From positions 4,497,208-4,561,207 of the forward strand of contig NZ_CP133264.1 in the NCBI RefSeq assembly GCF_030915445.1: DNA of 64,000 bases. The letters are read 5' to 3'. The notes under the pieces were generated by a model. That model searched no databases and was not told the origin of the DNA. It saw only the letters and a list, made by a program, of their open reading frames with translations. Source of the DNA: Clostridium sp. OS1-26. GTDB lineage: Bacteria > Bacillota > Clostridia > Clostridiales > Clostridiaceae. Both the position numbers and the translations under genes were made by a program. Each line of letters starts with the position of its first letter. Position 1 is the stretch's first letter. Positions 17,247 through 26,730 of this stretch are shown here, piece by piece.

Positions 17247-18401
17247 CTATCTCTTATATGCTACTTCACCATCAATTAGAACTAACTGGGATTTAGTTTG
17301 AATATCAAATGGATGCTTATCAAATACAACAATATCTGCATCTTTCCCTTCTTCTAACGACCCGACTCTATCCTCTATCCCAAGTATTTCTGCTGGATTT
17401 AATGTTATAGCTTTTAATGCAGCTTCTTCTGGTAAGCCTGCCCTAACCGCTAGTGCAGCGCATAGTGGAAGATAATGAACTGGAATAACAGGATGATCTG
17501 TCATAAGTGCTATTTTTACACCGGAACTATGAAGAACTACTGGTGTATCAAAAGTTAGTTCTTTAAGTTCTATTTTAGGTCTGCAACCCAGTGTTGGTCC
17601 AACTATAGCTGAATAACCTTCCTCTGATAATTCATCTGCTATTAGGTGCCCCTCAGTACAGTGATCTAATGTCAATTTCAAATTAAATTCTTTTGCTATT
17701 CTTATAGATGTAAATATATCATCTGCTCTGTGAGCATGAGCCTTCATTACTATCTCTCCCTTTAAAAGGGGAAGTAAAGCTTCAAGCTTCATATCAAAAT
17801 TTGGAGCTTTTCCTTCTTTTACTGCATTTTCTTTGCTTTCCATATAATACTTAGCTCTAAATAACCAATCTCTTAATATAGCAGCTGTAGTCATTCTCGT
17901 TGTTGGTACTTCATTTTTCTCATTGTGACATCTCTTAGGATTTTCTCCAAAAGCTACTTTCATAGCTACTGGTGCTTTAACAATCATCTTATCTATTCTT
18001 TTTCCTTTTGTCTTTATTACCGCGAATTGACCGCCTATTACATTTGCGCTTCCTGGGCCAGTACATACTGTTGTAACACCATTTTCATAAGCTTCTTTAA
18101 AAGAAAAATCCATTGGATTTATCGCGTCAATTGCTCTATACTCTGGACCAACTACTTCTCTCATTTCATTTACATCATCACCTTCAAATCCCATACAATC
18201 TTCACAAATACCTATATGACAATGAGCATCAATAATTCCCGGCATTATGTATCCGCCCTTTGCATCATAAATACTACAGTCTGATGGAACCTTTAAATTT
18301 ACGCCAACCTTTACAATTTTATTGTTCTTTATTAATACCTCTCCATTTTCAATAGATTCTCCTGAAATAGTTAGCACTGTTCCATTTTTAATTAATAACA
18401 T
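17247..18401 (-). CDS. Amidohydrolase (imidazolonepropionase-like)
   Basis: A 384-residue metal-dependent hydrolase of the amidohydrolase superfamily. The N-terminal beta cap precedes 'GIIDAHCHIG' (HxH metal ligands); later metal or substrate ligands appear in 'MKAHAHRADDI' and 'LDHCTEG', and the catalytic Asp in 'LMTDHPVIP'. The C-terminus returns to the cap with 'GSLEEGKDADIVVFDKHPFD'. Substrate is unknown; relatives act on peptides, imides or xenobiotics. I start at ATG 18401 after GGGGAG; upstream in-frame codons lack a ribosome site. It is a single gene. Confidence 0.85.
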   Translation of the reverse strand: MLLIKNGTVLTISGESIENGEVLIKNNKIVKVGVNLKVPSDCSIYDAKGGYIMPGIIDAHCHIGICEDCMGFEGDDVNEMREVVGPEYRAIDAINPMDFSFKEAYENGVTTVCTGPGSANVIGGQFAVIKTKGKRIDKMIVKAPVAMKVAFGENPKRCHNEKNEVPTTRMTTAAILRDWLFRAKYYMESKENAVKEGKAPNFDMKLEALLPLLKGEIVMKAHAHRADDIFTSIRIAKEFNLKLTLDHCTEGHLIADELSEEGYSAIVGPTLGCRPKIELKELTFDTPVVLHSSGVKIALMTDHPVIPVHYLPLCAALAVRAGLPEEAALKAITLNPAEILGIEDRVGSLEEGKDADIVVFDKHPFDIQTKSQLVLIDGEVAYKR

Positions 18402-18711
18402 TTTAACTCCCCCTAGAAAACTTAATTTTAGATAAATATATGACAACGTTATACTGCAATTTCTCCCTTCTATAAAGATGTTATTCTACAGTATTATTTT
18501 ATATGCCTGGTACTTAATTGAATTCATCTCCTTTTTAGTTTTCATATATTAAAGCATTAATTTAATTAAAAGGTTTGTTAATTTGGCTTTTTTACTTTCA
18601 CATTCACTTTATACATTAAGATAATTTTCCTGTTTAATATATTTTTTATAAAAAATAATTGCATTAGCTTTTAGCGTTTTGTTTTTGGGAATAGCTTTAA
18701 TACTAGAAAAT
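18402..18711. other. Intergenic region upstream of the amidohydrolase gene
   Basis: About 310 AT-rich bp between the amidohydrolase start and the terminator of the transpeptidase gene. No known riboswitch or operator pattern was seen. Confidence 0.5.
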
Positions 18712-18714
18712 ATA

Positions 18715-18757
18715 AAAACTGGAACTGAAAAAGATTATAACTTTTTCAGTTCCAAAA
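18715..18757 (-). terminator. Terminator after the transpeptidase gene
   Basis: GGAACTGAAAAAG (18721-18733) pairs perfectly with CTTTTTCAGTTCC (18741-18753). The minus strand continues with AGTTTTTATATTTT. Confidence 0.9.
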
Positions 18758-18838
18758 ACGATCCTTATTTCTATTTTTAGGTTTCATCTGTATTAATTAC
18801 TTTTTATAATAAACTTAAAATTTTGACCTAGTTTCAGC

Positions 18839-20620
18839 CTATTTACCTAACACATTTTCTTCTCCTTTGATTGCAATATAATTAAATATTTGGCTAAACA
18901 AATCTCTTGCTACAGGCGCAGAAACCTCTCCAGCATAATAGTTTGAGCCATCTGGTTGATCTACACTTACTAAAAGAGTTATTTTTGGATTCTCAGCTGG
19001 AGCCATACCAGCAAAGGAAGACATATATTTTCCTGGAGCGTATTTACCGGTTTCAGCATCTGCTACTTGTGCAGTACCTGTTTTTCCAGCAATATCAAGC
19101 CCCTGTACAAATGCATTTTGTCCCACACCTTCAGTAACAACCTTTACCAAATCCTGTCTTAAAGTTGATGATAGATTTGCATCAAAAACATTTCTTTTAC
19201 CATAATCGCTATATTTTTTATCTATAAACATTTTATTATTATCATCAAAGTGAACAATATCTTTCATAACGTGCGGCCTTATCCATGTTCCTCCATTAGC
19301 AACAGCACTAAAAGCCGCCATATATTGGACCTGAGTAACTGCAACTCCTTGTCCAAAAGCCAAAGTTGCCAAATCTACATCATTTGTCTTGTTTGCATTT
19401 CTTAAAACACCTGAAGATTCTCCAGGTAAGTCTATACCGGTTTTTTTACCAAAACCCATCTTTTGCGCAAAAGATATGAGTTTCTCCTTGCCTAACTTAA
19501 GTCCTAATTCTACAAATCCTACATTGCAAGAATTCTTTATTATATCTACAAAGTTTTGCTTACCATGACCATCTAAGTTCCAACAGTGAATCACTGTATT
19601 ACCAATCTTTATACTTCCATTATCTATATATGTATCATTTAGTCCAGTGTCACTTTCTAGTGCTGAAGCAGCAGTTATAACTTTAAAAATAGACCCTGGT
19701 TCAAAGTTATCTTGAACAGAGGCATTTTTCCAAAGTTTTTGAACGTCTTTAGAATTACTTGAAATATTTGATGGATTATTGATGTCAAGACTTGGTTTAC
19801 TTGCCATTGCTAATATTTCTCCATTTTTGGGGTTCATAACTATAATATTCACTGCTCTAGCTTTGTTGTTTTCTAATGCTTTCTGCGCAGCTTTTTCAAC
19901 ATAATCCTGAATTGTTTCATCTACTGTTAGAACAACATCTTTACCATCTATAGGTTGTACATACTCAGGATTATCATACGGCAATGGGTTATTCTTTACA
20001 TCTTTTTCGTAAATAATATTACCTGAAGTTCCTGAAAGTTCTTTATTATAGCTTGATTCAACTCCTGAAACACCTTTACCATCAGAGTTTACATATCCTA
20101 ATACATTTGATAAAAAATTGCCGTTAATATAATACCTTTTCGTATCTGGAGACACAATTATCCCTCTAATATTTAAAGCTTTAATTTTATCTACTTCAGA
20201 TTTATCTACTTCTCTCTTTAGCACAGCAGAACTAGCTGGCAAACCACTAGGTAGAGTTGAATTTAGTATCTTAGCGATACCTTCTTGTTTCATATTAAGT
20301 ATTGGTGCAAGTTTATTGGCCAGTTCATCAGAAGTCATAGTATTATTTTCTAACGTTTGTCTTATAGTTTTTAAATCTAAGTCTATTCGGTAAACATCCA
20401 CACTTATAGCTAACTCATTTGCGTTTCTATCAAGTATTCTTCCTCGTTTCGCATTAATTTGTATTTCACTTTTTTGTTGTTCATCAGCAATAGCCTTATA
20501 TTTTGGAGATATTGCTACCATTACATAAAAAAGTCGTCCAACAAGTGCTAGAAATACTGTACATATAAATATCAAAACAACTATAAACCTATGTTTTTTA
20601 ATAAAAATTCTTTTCTTCAT
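18839..20620 (-). CDS. Penicillin-binding protein, class B transpeptidase (SpoVD/FtsI-like)
   Basis: A 593-residue peptidoglycan transpeptidase anchored by one N-terminal helix (about 12-36). The dimerisation domain opens with 'KRGRILDRNANELA'. The catalytic triad of motifs is complete: S310-x-x-K313 (GSIFK), S364-C365-N366 and K513-T514-G515. It has no PASTA domain, so it is closer to FtsI or the core of SpoVD than to PASTA-bearing forms. It stands outside any division cluster and has promoter 20711-20747 of the regulon described in the findings, which suggests inducible wall synthesis or repair rather than housekeeping division. Confidence 0.9.
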   Translation of the reverse strand: MKKRIFIKKHRFIVVLIFICTVFLALVGRLFYVMVAISPKYKAIADEQQKSEIQINAKRGRILDRNANELAISVDVYRIDLDLKTIRQTLENNTMTSDELANKLAPILNMKQEGIAKILNSTLPSGLPASSAVLKREVDKSEVDKIKALNIRGIIVSPDTKRYYINGNFLSNVLGYVNSDGKGVSGVESSYNKELSGTSGNIIYEKDVKNNPLPYDNPEYVQPIDGKDVVLTVDETIQDYVEKAAQKALENNKARAVNIIVMNPKNGEILAMASKPSLDINNPSNISSNSKDVQKLWKNASVQDNFEPGSIFKVITAASALESDTGLNDTYIDNGSIKIGNTVIHCWNLDGHGKQNFVDIIKNSCNVGFVELGLKLGKEKLISFAQKMGFGKKTGIDLPGESSGVLRNANKTNDVDLATLAFGQGVAVTQVQYMAAFSAVANGGTWIRPHVMKDIVHFDDNNKMFIDKKYSDYGKRNVFDANLSSTLRQDLVKVVTEGVGQNAFVQGLDIAGKTGTAQVADAETGKYAPGKYMSSFAGMAPAENPKITLLVSVDQPDGSNYYAGEVSAPVARDLFSQIFNYIAIKGEENVLGK

Positions 20621-20710
20621 CTTATTGCCTCTTTAATAATTTTAATTTGACCTTGTCTCTAATTTTAGATTATACTTAATAAATATTAAAAAATTATTAA
20701 ACATCTTTAT

Positions 20711-20747
20711 ATTATATACAATTATTATGTAGATTTTATGAAGATAA
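20711..20747 (-). promoter_or_regulatory. Regulon promoter of the transpeptidase gene
   Basis: Transcription-sense half-sites TTATCTTCATA (20747-20737) and AAATCTACATA (20736-20726), 9 bp, then TATAAT (20716-20711). No TTGACA is present; the second half-site covers the -35 position. Confidence 0.85.
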
Positions 20748-20875
20748 TGTACAGACTAGCAAAAAAGAACTTAATTAGTTAACTATATGCTGAAATTATT
20801 TATAATTTCTGAACACCTCTAAATATTAATACATATATTATTAGTGTTATTGCTATATTTAGGAGAAATATTGAA

Positions 20876-21772
20876 ATGGTTATCACTCCAGATGTTCCTT
20901 CTCTTCCTTTTATAATGAGAAAAGGAGTAAAATATTTTGAGTTAGTTGCTGAACCTGTTGAAAGAGAGTTGCTACCAAGCTTATTCATAAAAGGATGGGG
21001 ATATAATGGCAGCATACCAGGTCCTACTATTCAAGTATATCCTGGTGATTATGTCAACATTAGAGTTTATAATAAGCTTCCTGAAGGCACAAGTGTACAT
21101 TGGCATGGTTTAGATGTTCCTGTTACCATGGACGGAGTTTCAGATGTTGAACCTACTCCTAAAATTGAACCTGGATGCTATTTTGACTATAGATTTAAAA
21201 TAACTAATCCTCCAGGAACTCATATGTATCATACCCATGAGAATTCTCCAAAACAACAAATGATGGGTCTTACAGGTGGATTCATTATTTTAGATCCAAA
21301 GGAAGAACGCAATAAAGAAATTAGTAGAGATTATTTTATACTTCTTCAAGAATTCAAAATTCCTAATTTACCTATGAAAGTAGTAAAAACAGGTGTCTAT
21401 GATATTGATCCGCACAGTCATGAGTTCAACTTTTCTACAATGAATGGAAGGTGTTTCCCATTTGTTACACCATTGAATGTGCGATGTGGAGAAAGAATAC
21501 GAATCAGATTGGCTAACTCGATGGAAAAATCCCATCCAATTCACATTCATGGTCATCAATTTTCCGTGACTGCTTCTGATGGTAATATGATAAAGCCTCA
21601 AAATAGGATGACTAAAAATACTATTCATGTATCCTCTGGTGAAACCTGGGATATAGAATTTATAGCTAATAATCCTGGAATTTGGCCTTTCCACTGTCAT
21701 ATACCTCATCACATGTCTAATAATGGAACTGCTCCTTCTGGAGGTATGTTTACAACAATCGTTTACTGCTAA
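20876..21772 (+). CDS. Two-domain multicopper oxidase without signal peptide
   Basis: A 298-residue multicopper oxidase with two cupredoxin domains. The copper ligands are in 'HWHG' (His75, His77), 'MYHTHE' (His119, His121), 'HPIHIHGH' (His220, His223, His225) and 'WPFHCHIPHH' (His273, Cys274, His275, His279). These provide type 1, 2 and 3 copper sites, so oxygen reduction coupled to oxidation of a metal or phenolic donor is expected. The position usually held by the axial type-1 ligand appears to be Gly284, with Met280 close by. No signal peptide or membrane helix is visible, implying a cytosolic or spore location. AGGAG precedes the ATG. A weak TATAAT lies at 20801-20806; no regulon site points toward this gene. 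Confidence 0.85.
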   Translation: MVITPDVPSLPFIMRKGVKYFELVAEPVERELLPSLFIKGWGYNGSIPGPTIQVYPGDYVNIRVYNKLPEGTSVHWHGLDVPVTMDGVSDVEPTPKIEPGCYFDYRFKITNPPGTHMYHTHENSPKQQMMGLTGGFIILDPKEERNKEISRDYFILLQEFKIPNLPMKVVKTGVYDIDPHSHEFNFSTMNGRCFPFVTPLNVRCGERIRIRLANSMEKSHPIHIHGHQFSVTASDGNMIKPQNRMTKNTIHVSSGETWDIEFIANNPGIWPFHCHIPHHMSNNGTAPSGGMFTTIVYC

Positions 21773-21860
21773 ATTAAAAATCAAATAAAATTATATTATC
21801 TATTATCCTCTTCTACAATGCTAATAGTATCTAATAATTAATAAAATTTACTTAAAATAT

Positions 21861-21906
21861 AATAAAAGATGAAATTAGTATCTCTCACTAAATTTCATCT
21901 TTTATT
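21861..21906. terminator. Bidirectional terminator between convergent genes
   Basis: AATAAAAGATGAAAT and ATTTCATCTTTTATT form a 15-bp stem with A and T tracts on both sides. It serves the copper oxidase (plus) and the Met-rich gene (minus). Confidence 0.85.
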
Positions 21907-21913
21907 ATATGTG

Positions 21914-22285
21914 CTACCTTCCCATCATAGATCTATGCATATTTACCATGTCTTGTCTACTAACAGACTTCATCATATTTGCCATTGGAGCATATCCATT
22001 GTTTCTCATTATATCTGTCATATTCTTATAATCTTCATCAGTTAAGTTGTTCATAAAGTTATTCATAGAATCAAAATCTTTATTTTCCATAGCTTTTGCT
22101 GCGTCACTAAAGCCATTTTCTCTCATAATCTTTGTCATATTGCTGAAATTACTTGTATTTTGATAATTTAAATTCTCATTTGCTTTATTTGAACTTATAT
22201 CATCTCTTCCTTGGGCATAAACTACTGAAATTCCTCCTATAGCTAATACTGCTGTTGCCATTAAAATTATTAATCTCTTTTTCAT
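21914..22285 (-). CDS. Exported Met-rich protein, possible copper binder
   Basis: A 123-residue protein with a clear signal peptide (about residues 1-24, ending VVYAQ). The mature part has two related helical repeats: 'MTKIMRENGFSDAAKAM' and 'MTDIMRNNGYAPMANMM', separated by an acidic linker, and ends in a Met- and His-containing tail (MVNMHRSMMGR). Sixteen or so Met in about 100 mature residues resembles periplasmic Cu(I) buffers and the Met-rich parts of copper oxidases. No family name is certain. It lies between two copper- or wall-related genes and has its own regulon promoter, which fits a role at the cell surface. Confidence 0.75.
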   Translation of the reverse strand: MKKRLIILMATAVLAIGGISVVYAQGRDDISSNKANENLNYQNTSNFSNMTKIMRENGFSDAAKAMENKDFDSMNNFMNNLTDEDYKNMTDIMRNNGYAPMANMMKSVSRQDMVNMHRSMMGR

Positions 22286-22323
22286 AAAAATCTCTCCTTT
22301 TTATTTTTCTTCTTTATGCTTTT

Positions 22324-22360
22324 ATTATAAAGTTTAATTATGTAGAAAATATGGAGAAAC
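22324..22360 (-). promoter_or_regulatory. Regulon promoter of the Met-rich gene
   Basis: Half-sites GTTTCTCCATA (22360-22350) and TTTTCTACATA (22349-22339), 9 bp, then TATAAT (22329-22324). These are the most divergent half-sites of the set, yet the spacing is kept. Confidence 0.8.
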
Positions 22361-22398
22361 TCATTTTTAAAAATACTATACACCCACAAATCTTCATA

Positions 22399-23445
22399 TT
22401 ATTTAACTCTGCGAGCTGTTATGTAATCACTTCTATCAACTGGTGAAATCTTAACTACATCTCCAGTATGAGGAGCATGTATCATTGCACCGTTACCCAC
22501 GTACATTCCCATATGAGTAGGGTCACCACCTTTGCCAAAGAAAACTAAGTCTCCTGGCTGTAATTGATCTTTTGATACACCTACTCCATCATTTATCTGA
22601 TCATATGTAGTCCTTCCTACAGAAATTCCAAAGTGTCTATATACATACTGAGTAAAGCCTGAACAATCAAACCCGCTTGGTGTAGTCCCACCCCATAAAT
22701 ACGGCGTTCCTAGAAAATTCGAAGCATATGCTACAACATTATCATTGCTTATAGGTGAGGCTCCCCTAGATAGAGTTACTTTAGGTGCTGCATTCCTTAT
22801 ATTAGCAACTTGGTTCATAGCTACACTCACTGAGGCTTGTTCAGCTACTGCATATTGTCTTTGCTGCTGTTTAGCTTGTTCTATTAAATTTTTTTGATCA
22901 TTTTTATTTTTATTAAGTTCGCTTAGCTTCTTTTCATTTTCTGTTTTTAACGCTAACAATTTTTTATTTTCTGTTTTTAGATTATCCACTTTATCCGCAA
23001 TACTCTTTTGTTTTACCTTATAGTTTGAGATAACCTTATTATCAAAACTTACTATGCTTTTAACCATGTCAACTCTTGAAATTAAATCTCCAAATCCGTT
23101 AGATTCTAAAAGAATACCTAAATATCCACTAGATCCATTTATGTAAAGTGCCCTCATTCTCCTGTTAAACAATTCTTTTTCTTTTTTCATATCATTTTCA
23201 GCTGTCTTTAATTCATTTTCTGAATTCTTGATATCCTTTTCTTTTGTTAGTATTTGTTTTTTATTATCACTGATTTTATCCATTATACCTTCTATTTGGT
23301 TGTCCAAGTTTTCTATATTTCTTTCAAGTTCTTGAACCTTTGAGTATGAGTTGTTAGTGTCTGATGCCGGTTGTGCAAAAACCACACTGTTAACTGTTAC
23401 TGTAAGTGATAATACCATCAAAAGCTGCTTTAAATTTTTATTCAA
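22399..23445 (-). CDS. Secreted NlpC/P60 peptidoglycan hydrolase with coiled coil
   Basis: A 348-residue exported cell-wall hydrolase. Signal peptide about 1-25; two long coiled-coil segments (about 33-90 and 125-205) of the PcsB/CwlO type; C-terminal NlpC/P60 domain (about 232-348) with catalytic Cys261 in 'GFDCSGF', His311 in 'THMGMYVG' and the third polar residue His323 in 'MIHAPH'. Such enzymes cut the D-Glu to meso-DAP bond, often under control of FtsEX-like complexes acting on the coiled coil. It has its own regulon promoter with a 5' untranslated leader of about 160 nt. Confidence 0.9.
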   Translation of the reverse strand: MNKNLKQLLMVLSLTVTVNSVVFAQPASDTNNSYSKVQELERNIENLDNQIEGIMDKISDNKKQILTKEKDIKNSENELKTAENDMKKEKELFNRRMRALYINGSSGYLGILLESNGFGDLISRVDMVKSIVSFDNKVISNYKVKQKSIADKVDNLKTENKKLLALKTENEKKLSELNKNKNDQKNLIEQAKQQQRQYAVAEQASVSVAMNQVANIRNAAPKVTLSRGASPISNDNVVAYASNFLGTPYLWGGTTPSGFDCSGFTQYVYRHFGISVGRTTYDQINDGVGVSKDQLQPGDLVFFGKGGDPTHMGMYVGNGAMIHAPHTGDVVKISPVDRSDYITARRVK

Positions 23446-23614
23446 TACTACCTCTCCTAACTTTAATACTTATTTAACATAAATTCATAAATTGATGCAT
23501 TCATACTGAATAATATATTTTAGTAAATTAACACAATATCTATATCAGATATTTTGCCAAAATGCCTAAAGATATAGAATATCACAATTTATTTTAGAGT
23601 ATATAGCCCTTTGC
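23446..23614 (-). other. Leader of the NlpC/P60 gene
   Basis: AT-rich transcribed leader between the regulon promoter and the hydrolase start. No recognised riboswitch fold was seen. The DNA beyond the promoter (23652-23787) is also AT-rich and shows nothing. Confidence 0.4.
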
Positions 23615-23651
23615 ATTATACAAGATTTTTATGAAGATTTTATGTAGATTT
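23615..23651 (-). promoter_or_regulatory. Regulon promoter of the NlpC/P60 gene
   Basis: Half-sites AAATCTACATA (23651-23641) and AAATCTTCATA (23640-23630), 9 bp, then TATAAT (23620-23615). Confidence 0.88.
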
Positions 23652-23789
23652 TTTATTGAGATGAAACTTCTTGTAATTTTCTATTCTAGTGATTCATTAA
23701 ACTACAGCCATATAATTAATAGATATATAAATAATTTTTTAATTAATATAGACCTCTTAACTACTCATTACAGACTATAATTAAAATAA

Positions 23790-23826
23790 AAAATCTGAAA
23801 TGTATTTATCACATCTCAGATTTTTA
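23790..23826 (-). terminator. Terminator of the etf-fix operon
   Basis: AAAAATCTGA and TCAGATTTTT arms with an inner ATGT/ACAT pairing; T run on the minus strand. Confidence 0.8.
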
Positions 23827-23849
23827 TTTTTATATAACTCATAGTTCTT

Positions 23850-24143
23850 TTATGCCAATCTAAACTGTATACCAAAACCGCCCCTTGGAAAGTTCCAATC
23901 AATGTTATCATGTGAACACGCTATACGGCAAGCCCCACATTCAAGACAACCTTCATACCCAACAGTAAGGTGTCCATCCTTAAATTCATAAACACGAGCT
24001 GGGCAAATGAACGTGCAGGTCTTTTCCTTACATGTCTCACATATCTTCTGATCTTTTATATCCAAGTGTGAAACATTATCTACATTATAGGTATTCAAAA
24101 ATAATTTATCATCAATATTAACTTTTACTTTTGTATTTTCCAT
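23850..24143 (-). CDS. fixX: FixX-type ferredoxin-like protein
   Basis: A 97-residue iron-sulfur protein that partners FixC. The conserved Cys motifs are 'CETCKEKTCTFICP' and 'CLECGACRIACS', enough for one [4Fe-4S] cluster plus a FixX-type degenerate second site, and the family C-terminus 'FPRGGFGIQFRLA' is intact. In FixABCX the pair FixC-FixX passes electrons from the Etf flavins to quinone. The ATG overlaps the fixC stop (TAATG), which indicates translational coupling, and GGAGG lies at the right distance. Confidence 0.92.
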   Translation of the reverse strand: MENTKVKVNIDDKLFLNTYNVDNVSHLDIKDQKICETCKEKTCTFICPARVYEFKDGHLTVGYEGCLECGACRIACSHDNIDWNFPRGGFGIQFRLA

Positions 24144-25437
24144 TACTTCATCGCCCTCCATATCTTAAATCCATCCATACCCATACTTAATATAGACTTC
24201 CCGCCAGCCATATGTTTAATAGCCAACTTTTGTTTTTCCCATTTTGATAGTCCGTCTACTGTAAACATTTCACTCATAATTTTATTAGTCGCTGGTATAT
24301 AGTGGTTAAAGAAATGTGGATTTTCTTCCATAGTTGTAGATGCATTTTTGTATTTTTTTAGATCTTTCATAACATAACTTTCTTTAAGTAGTTCCTTATA
24401 ACGTGAAAGGGTTTGTTCATTAAATTTACCTAGCTTCTTGGCATGTATAATAGTTTCAGCAGCAAAACGTCCAGAAGTCATTCCTAAATTTGATCCCTCT
24501 CTATGAATGCCATTTACAAACTGTGCTGCATCACCAACTACTAGAACACCATCTCCTATTAATTTAGGTATACTATTATATCCTCCTTCTGGAATTAAGT
24601 GTGCATAATACTCACTTGCTTCACTTCCTGCAATTAGAGGTTTTATAACAGGATGCTGCTTTATATACTCTAATAGTTCATAAGGTTTAACATTCCTCTC
24701 ACTTATCTGAGAAAGCAGAGCTCCACAACCAATAGATATATGATCCTTATTTGTATAGATAAATGCTGTGCCTACCATGCCTAAAGTTCCATCGCCAAAC
24801 ATCTCTATAGTTGCTCCCATACCTTTGTCCAAATTGAATCTTTCTTCAATTTTATCTGAAGGCAGCTTTAGTTCCTCCATAACCGCAAGAGCCACTTGAT
24901 CTTTACGCCACTCTTTATGAAAGCCAAGACTTTTAGCTAATAATGAGTTAACACCATCCGCAAGAACAACTACATCGGCGTAAATATCTCCGTCCGGTCT
25001 ATCCGTTCTAACTCCAATGACTTTGCTATTTTCTATAATACATTCTTTTACAACAGTTTCATTAATGATTAGTGCACCAGCTTCTATACACTTTTTGAAA
25101 ACCACTGATCAAACTTGCCTCTGAAAACTGTAAAATTGTTATACGGAGGCTTTGACCATTCCATTCCTTTATAACCGGTTTTTGCTACAGATTCTTTACC
25201 TAATAACCAAAAATTTTGCTCAACAATAGGACGTTCAAGAGGTGCTTCCTTCCAAAACTCTGGAATGATTTCATCCATCATGTGTTGGTATAATACCCCT
25301 CCCATAACATTCTTTGAGCCAGGATATTTGCCTTTTTCAATTACAATAACATTAAGACCTTCTTTTGCCATTATATATGCTGCCGCAAGTCCAGAAACAC
25401 CTGCACCTACAACAATGACATCAAATTTTTCAGCCAA
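24143..25437 (-). pseudogene. fixC: FixC (Etf:quinone oxidoreductase flavoprotein), split by a frameshift
   Basis: FixC is the FAD protein that reduces quinone. The N-terminal frame (from TTG 25437, after GGAGG) carries the FAD motif 'VVGAGVSGLAAAY' and runs to 'FRGKFDQWFSKSV' then stops. The other frame picks up as 'KKCIEAGALIINETVV' and runs to 24143, including the second FAD motif 'GDAAQFVNGIHREG'. The join is at a run of five A on the coding strand (25092-25096); six A would give one continuous protein of about 430 residues. All family domains are otherwise present and the neighbours are intact, so a sequencing error or very recent loss is likely. Without correction quinone reduction by this complex would fail. 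Confidence 0.85.
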
Positions 25438-25440
25438 TCT

Positions 25441-26730
25441 TTAAACCTCCTCCGTAACTGCACATAAATCTTTAGCTTTTGCTTGTGAAATATCTCCGAG
25501 TGCTTCCCTAAAACTACTAATTAGCTTAGGTAATACTTCAAAAACATCTCCCTGAATTCCATAGGTAGCTAACTTCATCATTTCACAGTCTGAATCTGTA
25601 TTTATAGAAACTATAGTTTCTGCTCCCTGTATTCCAATGGTATGCTGTATTGCACCAGAAATTCCTATAGCAAAATAAAGCTTAGGAGATACTGTTTGAC
25701 CAGTTTGCCCAACTTGACGTTTATGATCCACTAAACCTTTCTCAACAGCACCACGGCTTCCTGCAACTACACCTCCAATGACTTTTGCTAACTCCTCCAG
25801 CAATTTAAATCCTTCTTGATTCTGCACACCTCTTCCACCACAAATTATTATTTTAGCATCCTCAAGTTTTGCAGTTTCTAACTGTTCCTTAACAATCTCA
25901 AGCACCCAAGTTTTAAGAGATTTTTCTTCAATTTTAAAAGTTTCTCTAACTATACAGCCAGTTCTATTTGCTTTAAATTCTGGCATCTGCATAACTCTTG
26001 GACGAACAGTAGCCATTTGAGGACGGTGATTTTCACATACTATAGTGGCCATTATATTTCCTCCAAAGGCAGGTCTACTTGCAAGTAATACTTTCTTATC
26101 GGAATCAATATCCAGTTGAGTACAGTCGGCTGTAAGTCCAGTTTTCATTGCAGTTGCAACGGCACCAGCTAAATCTCTTCCAGTAGTTGTTGCTCCCATT
26201 AACAATATTTCTGGTTTATACTTATCTATTAAATAACAGAAAGCTCTGTTATAGGTTTCAGCTCTATAGAAATGGAATACTGGATCATCTATAACATACA
26301 CGCCATCTGCACCATGTGCAAATAATTCAGGTATTATAGATTCAATTTTATCTCCTAATAAAACTGCACATACTTTTACATTCAACTTTAAAGCAAGTTT
26401 TTTTGCTTCACCAATTAGTTCAAGCGTAACAGATGCTAATTTACCTTCTAATTGTTCTGCAAAAACCCATACATCGCCTATAGGTTCTTCAGTACTTGAA
26501 GCTTTATTATTTTCTTTAGGCTCTTTCTGTAAATCATTTTTAACTTGCTTCTTATCCCCCAGAATACTCAATGCAGAAACTGGACACACAGACACACATT
26601 TTCCACATTCAATACACTTTTCTTTACCAGCTACTAGTTTACCTTCTCCATTAATCTCCAAAGCATCAAATGGACAACTTGGGATACAGGATTCACATCC
26701 AATACAGGAACCTGCAATTATAACTGCCAT
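25441..26730 (-). CDS. fixB: Electron transfer flavoprotein alpha subunit with N-terminal ferredoxin domain (FixB)
   Basis: A 429-residue EtfA. The first 62 residues form a two-cluster ferredoxin (CIGCESCIPSCP and CIECGKCVSVCP), followed by the EtfA N-domain from about residue 85 and the FAD-binding C-domain with 'GSRGAVEKGLVDHKRQVGQTG' (landmark shortened) and 'AIGISGAIQH'. Ferredoxin-fused EtfA is known from bifurcating Etf complexes of anaerobes. Its presence next to fixC-fixX suggests NADH oxidation split between ferredoxin and menaquinone. It overlaps fixA by 13 bp. Confidence 0.93.
   Translation of the reverse strand: MAVIIAGSCIGCESCIPSCPFDALEINGEGKLVAGKEKCIECGKCVSVCPVSALSILGDKKQVKNDLQKEPKENNKASSTEEPIGDVWVFAEQLEGKLASVTLELIGEAKKLALKLNVKVCAVLLGDKIESIIPELFAHGADGVYVIDDPVFHFYRAETYNRAFCYLIDKYKPEILLMGATTTGRDLAGAVATAMKTGLTADCTQLDIDSDKKVLLASRPAFGGNIMATIVCENHRPQMATVRPRVMQMPEFKANRTGCIVRETFKIEEKSLKTWVLEIVKEQLETAKLEDAKIIICGGRGVQNQEGFKLLEELAKVIGGVVAGSRGAVEKGLVDHKRQVGQTGQTVSPKLYFAIGISGAIQHTIGIQGAETIVSINTDSDCEMMKLATYGIQGDVFEVLPKLISSFREALGDISQAKAKDLCAVTEEV

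Noticed and set aside
20747..20876. The two-domain copper oxidase as a member of the regulon
   Set aside because: The only nearby site points to the transpeptidase gene; no half-sites face the oxidase. Membership through the same neighbourhood alone is not enough.
25084..25105. Programmed -1 frameshifting in fixC
   Set aside because: The run is not a canonical X-XXY-YYZ site in the original frame and no stimulatory stem was seen; a missing base is simpler.
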